This document shows, piece after piece, positions 60,125-64,000 of a stretch of DNA of 64,000 bases (position 1 is the first letter of the stretch; each line of letters opens with the position of its first letter). Below the pieces are notes generated by a model. That model did not search any database. It was given only the letters and a program-made list of their open reading frames with translations, and was not told the DNA's origin. Source of the DNA: Peltaster fructicola (taxonomy: Eukaryota; Ascomycota; Dothideomycetes); assembly GCA_001592805.2 (NCBI GenBank), contig CP051142.1:62001-126000 (forward strand), in the 5' to 3' direction. Both the position numbers and the translations under genes were made by a program.

Positions 60125-61573
60125 TCAGTCGGCGAACTGCCTTGTAAGATACCTCCTAAAACCTTCATTCACCAGCATCCAACCGTTCGAGCCAGCGTTG
60201 CCTCGTACAAGTCTGAAGCGCTCCCATCTAGCATCATTGCCGCCTCCGATCACATACATCAAAGCTCCATCATTGTCGTCCATTTCTTCAGCTGCGAAAG
60301 CAAGCACACCCTTTGGAGGTCGGCCACTAGGGTCATTGGCAAGAGGTGGCACGGGATTCCTAACTCTTCTTCTAGTGCCATCTGGACCAGTCGTCCACGA
60401 GTATGCAGCACCACCCTGCCAGTGCTGTGACTCATTGCCAATGTAGAATGGCCCGCTTGCCACACTACGTATGTCTTTGAGAGCTCGAGGTGCGAAAGCT
60501 GAGTGTTTGAATGCGTTCAGCGCTGAAGTTGCTGCCGTGTGAGAGGCTGGAGTGGCGATCGACGGAGCTGGGAGCAATCCATAGTATTCCTGGATACTGC
60601 CCTGGTATTGCACACTGCCAGGCGGAGACGATCGGGCCACGCTGGCATTCGAAGGTGCCTGGCCTTGTGAGACTGACTTTCGATGAGGCAAAGGTCGTTG
60701 TGGCTCCACAGGCGCTTGGCTGCTCGGCCGTAAGTCAAAGACATGGAGAGTGCCCTTGTCGCTAGTACATGCCACCCATCGGTTGCCACGACTAATTGCA
60801 AGTGAATATACGATGGAGCTGTCGACACCTCGTCGAAATTCTGCAATCTGGTCGAGTGTCATTGTGTCGAAGACTCGCACCAGTGTCCCTTGGATGGAGG
60901 CTGTGGCTATAAGTGAACTGTCATCAGAAAGAGCCAGGGCTCGAAGTGCAGTGTTATGAGCTCGGAAGACTCGTTTAGAGCCGGACGGGAATGGTATGAT
61001 CTGTATCTGTCCAGTGCTCTGTGCTGGAACTACGACAATCGTCTTCGAGATCTGACAAAGTCCGTACTCGTTAACGGCTGTTCTGTGCAGTGAGTGAAGC
61101 TCGTTCGGTCCTACCTCATTACCGCCAGTAGGTTGTCGCTCTGATATAGTTCCATCTAGTGGGATAAGTTGCTGATACTGCAAGAGAATCGTCCGCTCCT
61201 TCAGGACGATTGCTGCGAAAGCTGAGCCCAGCTTGATGCTAACAATCGGCTCATGTAAGTCGAATACGGAGATTTGCTTTCCAAGCGTCGCATCCCAGAA
61301 GACAAAGATGTGAGGGCTTCCTTGGGGCGTCCGACCTCCCTTGGCAAAAGCGAGATATCTGTCATCGAAGACAGATGCAACACCGACGCCGCCATCAGCT
61401 ATGGCCTTCTCGTCTGTGGCTAACCTCGGATGATGTGTAGTCAAGCAATTATCTGCTCTGAAGACACGACAGCCTTCGCTGAGGCCAACAGCAAAACGTC
61501 TGCGAGAGTGAGACCAGCCTATGCTGAGCACTGTATCTTGGTCGGAGGACTGGATAGCATTACGAGTGTTCAT
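60125..61573 (-). CDS. HSV2: PROPPIN WD-repeat protein, HSV2/WIPI3-4 type
   Basis: Seven-bladed beta-propeller that binds PI3P and PI(3,5)P2, acting in autophagy or vacuole and endosome traffic. 482 aa from MNTRNAIQSSDQDTVLSIGW, a start typical of the Hsv2/WDR45 group and chosen over an upstream non-ATG frame. The phosphoinositide-binding FRRG lies near residue 245 within TLDQIAEFRRGVDSSIVYSL; LIATASIQGTLVRVFD before it and WVACTSDKGTLHVFDL after it are blades 5 and 6. A Pro/Ser-rich insertion of about 90 residues follows, the variable membrane-inserting loop region. No intron. Symbol is by similarity; Atg21 is less likely. Confidence 0.88.
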   Translation of the reverse strand: MNTRNAIQSSDQDTVLSIGWSHSRRRFAVGLSEGCRVFRADNCLTTHHPRLATDEKAIADGGVGVASVFDDRYLAFAKGGRTPQGSPHIFVFWDATLGKQISVFDLHEPIVSIKLGSAFAAIVLKERTILLQYQQLIPLDGTISERQPTGGNEVGPNELHSLHRTAVNEYGLCQISKTIVVVPAQSTGQIQIIPFPSGSKRVFRAHNTALRALALSDDSSLIATASIQGTLVRVFDTMTLDQIAEFRRGVDSSIVYSLAISRGNRWVACTSDKGTLHVFDLRPSSQAPVEPQRPLPHRKSVSQGQAPSNASVARSSPPGSVQYQGSIQEYYGLLPAPSIATPASHTAATSALNAFKHSAFAPRALKDIRSVASGPFYIGNESQHWQGGAAYSWTTGPDGTRRRVRNPVPPLANDPSGRPPKGVLAFAAEEMDDNDGALMYVIGGGNDARWERFRLVRGNAGSNGWMLVNEGFRRYLTRQFAD

Positions 61574-62022
61574 GCTGCTCAAGGAGGATTCCTTGTCGTC
61601 CCTTGAAATGCTGTATCAGTCGATGTACGAGGTAGATGTTGCTTGGATCAAAGAAGCATGATTGACACACAAACAGAACGACATGATCGATCACCTTACA
61701 GTCGTCAGTCACATGAAGCTGGTGGTGACCTCTTGATAACTGACACTAGCGCGATTGTAAGCGAGCCAATCGGGCAGTGGTTCTCCGCGAGATGAACCCT
61801 GCACTGATGGCCCCTTTCGACTTTCCTACGTGTTTTACTTGACAGCTTCATCTGCTTGATCATTGAGCATCCACGATCCATTGCAATTCCCCAGTCATCT
61901 CCCTCCGACTCCTCGACACCTTCTGGAGTCAGTCGCGCTATTGACATCAAGCGTCGACGTTGCGCAGTCCTCACACAATACCAGCGTCGCTCATCCTCAA
62001 ACCACACACGAATTACTGAAAA
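61574..62022. promoter_or_regulatory. Divergent intergenic region, PROPPIN and septin
   Basis: 449 bp between start codons. No known operator or conserved coding sequence recognised. Confidence 0.4.
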
Positions 62023-63245
62023 ATGTCGTCCGGCGGTAATGCAATCAGGCTCCGCCGCAAGAAGAATGTCAAGAAGGGTATTCAGTTCTGTCTGATGGTC
62101 TGTGGCGCATCAGGAACTGGTCGCACGACATTTGTCAACACTCTTTGCGGTGGTAGTGTGCTGCAAGGAAAGAACAGAGACGACCCGACCGTTGCTCACC
62201 TCGAGGAGGGCGTCACGATCAAGCCTGTCACCGTCGAGCTTGAGCTGGATGAAGAGGGAACTCGTGTCAGCTTGACCATTGTCGATACTCCTGGCTTCGG
62301 TGACCAGGTTGACAACGAGAGCGCTTTTGGCGAGATCAGCAACTATGTTGAGCGTCAATACGACGACATGCTTGCTGAGGAGAGCAGAATCAAGCGTAAC
62401 CCACGGTTCAGAGATAACCGTGTTCACGTGTTGCTCTACTTTGTTCAACCAACTGGTGAGTCAGCAGTACAAGTCACGAATGGTACTAACCTGTCCAAGG
62501 TCACGGTCTTCGAGAGCTTGACATCGAGCTCATGCGCCGCCTCTCACCACGTGTCAATGTCATTCCAGTCATCGGAAAGGCTGACTCCCTCACACCACTC
62601 GAGCTCGCAGAGTCCAAGAAGCTGATCATGGAGGACATCGAGCATTACCGCATTCCTGTCTACAACTTTCCTTACGACATCGAGGAGGACGACGAGGACA
62701 CTGTTGAAGAGAACGCAGAGCTCCGCGGCCTCATGCCGTTCGCTATTGTTGGATCAGAGGACACCGTCGAGTTCGAGGGTCGCCGCATTCGTGCCCGTCA
62801 GTATCCATGGGGTGTTGTCGAGGTTGACAACCCACGTCATTCCGACTTCCTCGCCATCCGCTCCGCGCTTCTGCACTCCCACCTTGCGGATCTCAAGGAG
62901 ATTACCCACGACTTCCTCTACGAGAACTACCGTACTGAGAAGCTGTCCAAGGCTGTTGGCGAGTCGGCTGCAGGCGAGACTAACGATTCCCTCGACCCAC
63001 AGAGCTTGGCCGGCCAGAGTATCAGACTCAAGGAGGAGCAACTCCGCCGTGAAGAGGAGAAGCTGCGTGAGATTGAGCTCAAGGTGCAGCGTGAGATCAA
63101 CGAGAAGCGACAGGAGCTGCTTGCTCGTGAGAGTCAATTGAAGGAGCTTGAGAGCCGTCTGGCTAGGGACCACGGCGCACAGATGCCATTGCACGCTGAG
63201 GAGCCATCATACGCCGCTGAGGGCGCCGACCACGACCTGCGTTGA
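62023..63245 (+). CDS. CDC11: Septin, Cdc11/AspA group
   Basis: GTP-binding cytoskeletal protein forming hetero-oligomeric filaments at septa, hyphal tips and appressoria. Exons 62023-62455 and 62500-63245 with a 44-nt intron give 392 aa; the intron has a perfect TACTAAC branch site at 62484-62490. Joining restores YFVQPTGHGLRELDIELMRR. A polybasic stretch (RLRRKKNVKKG, residues 9-19) precedes G1 GASGTGRT (28-35), where Arg replaces the usual Lys, as in the Cdc11/AspA group. G3 is DTPGFG (88-93) and G4 is VIGKADSLTP. The septin-unique element YPWGVVEVDNPRHSDF is intact. The end is a coiled coil (REEEKLREIELKVQREINEK) shorter than in Cdc3 or Cdc12. Confidence 0.95.
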
Positions 63246-63454
63246 AAGAGATGATACCCCGTCCGACTAGGACATCTCGATCGATGCTTGTGGGAGATAA
63301 TTGAGTCTGATTTTCCTTTGTTACGGTGAGAAAAAGGCCTGTCGATCTCAGCAAAGGCGCAGTGCGCTGGGAATGGTTAGATGTATAGGCATACCCATTG
63401 AAATAATATTGTGTTCAGTCTACTCTGTCTCTGCCAAGTCATTGAAGCTATCGT

Positions 63455-64000
63455 TCAGAGTGTCCTGCCCCTTGCTAGTGATCCTTTGAAGCCACTCAGT
63501 AGGCTCATCCATCTGTTTCTATTGCTTGCTCGCCATGAACGTACTATCTCGAGCGCTGCAAGATCGTCCTTCATTCTTGTTGCGCTCGTTGTGCCTATCA
63601 GCACGCTAACATTGAGACCAAGAGCGATGAGGGTGTACAGTGCAGCTTCTGGTTGTATGCCAGCACTTGAAGACAAGTCTTGCACAGGAGAGTCTTGAAG
63701 CAGGTGGTCGTTGTCGTTTAACACACCGTAGCATTGATATGCGATATCCTTGTCCCTGCAGTACAACCGCAGCCTCTGATCGTACCCATTGTCTGCACAG
63801 AAACGATTCTGGACGATAGAAGGTTTGATCTTGGTGTCCTGATGAAGCTGGCTTACCTGCTCGAATGTCATGTTGCTCACACCAAGCATACGGGCGGACT
63901 GAGGAGCATGCGTGGAAAGCGTGTTCCATACCAATTCAGTGTCCTTCTGATCTTCATATGGTGAGTGCAACAGGAGCGCGTCGACATGCGGCTTAGGCAT
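63455..64000 (-). CDS. Aldo-keto reductase, C-terminal part
   Basis: NADPH-dependent aldo-keto reductase family; the gene enters from beyond the window end, so the N-terminus with the catalytic Asp, Tyr and Lys is not visible. The visible 181 codons include the catalytic His region VDALLLHSPYED, then ARMLGVSNMTFEQVSQLHQD, KPSIVQNRFCADNGYDQRL and the late cofactor-binding VSVLIGTTSATRMKDDLAAL. It fits the fungal group of small reductases with an unusual NRFCADNGYD in place of NQxEHPxLPQ. The Met at 64000 is probably internal. Substrate unknown. Confidence 0.88.
   Translation of the reverse strand: MPKPHVDALLLHSPYEDQKDTELVWNTLSTHAPQSARMLGVSNMTFEQVSQLHQDTKIKPSIVQNRFCADNGYDQRLRLYCRDKDIAYQCYGVLNDNDHLLQDSPVQDLSSSAGIQPEAALYTLIALGLNVSVLIGTTSATRMKDDLAALEIVRSWRASNRNRWMSLLSGFKGSLARGRTL

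Noticed and set aside
1-64000. Transposons, virus-like elements, CRISPR arrays, tRNA or rRNA genes
   Set aside because: No terminal repeats, transposase or polymerase motifs, spacer arrays or convincing tRNA promoter boxes were seen; two loose GGTTCGA-like matches lie inside coding sequence.
20398-64000. A biosynthetic or defence gene cluster
   Set aside because: Neighbouring genes are unrelated housekeeping and regulatory functions with no shared pathway.

Overview
The window is nuclear DNA of a filamentous ascomycete (Pezizomycotina; a dothideomycete is my guess, not shown). The signs are Zn2Cys6 regulators, a PROPPIN, a Cdc11-type septin, MSH3 and PEX1, closely packed genes on both strands, and many short GT-AG introns, mostly 43-69 nt, whose positions I fixed by restoring reading frames and conserved motifs. 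I recognise no transposon, virus-like element, rRNA, tRNA or CRISPR. Every gene model is read from sequence alone, with no transcript data.

Left part (1-20.4 kb): an MFS transporter, NAD-dependent glycerol-3-phosphate dehydrogenase, a 4CL-like acyl-CoA ligase ending in a peroxisomal AKL signal, a coiled-coil orphan, a secreted M19 dipeptidase, ILM1, a synaptojanin (Sac1 plus inositol 5-phosphatase), an RS/charged orphan, a BCS1-like AAA ATPase, a Ulp1-family protease resembling NEDD8 proteases, a CSC1/OSCA channel and EMC2. A 2.7-kb stretch without a recognisable gene follows (20.4-23.1 kb).

Middle (23.1-46 kb): a Zn2Cys6 protein, AP-3 delta, MSH3 and PEX1 sharing a 241-bp promoter with two MluI boxes, a small hydrophilin-like protein, an SDR, ALG13, mitochondrial ribosomal protein mS35, a five-exon Zn2Cys6 regulator, and a large protein with only half a zinc cluster plus a hydrophobic C-terminus.

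Right part (47-64 kb): an AIM24-domain protein, a peroxiredoxin-like protein, a large glycosylated membrane protein, a Nudix ADP-ribose pyrophosphatase (YSA1), mitochondrial bS16, dynein light intermediate chain, LAG1 ceramide synthase, an HSV2-type PROPPIN, a Cdc11/AspA septin and the C-terminal part of an aldo-keto reductase running off the end.

The most interesting signal is in YSA1. Directly after the Nudix box lie two homologous, differently spliced exon versions. They look mutually exclusive and would change the spacing of the proline that marks ADP-ribose hydrolases. The same gene has a 12-nt microexon followed by a GC-AG intron. Separately, three otherwise normal genes (EMC2, the 23.1-kb zinc-cluster gene, the 50.4-53.0-kb membrane protein) each lack exactly one base in a short homopolymer, which points to consensus errors in the assembly more than to gene decay. 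The genes are housekeeping and membrane-traffic functions with no common pathway; peroxisome (PEX1, the ligase) and phosphoinositide/vesicle traffic (synaptojanin, AP-3, PROPPIN) recur.
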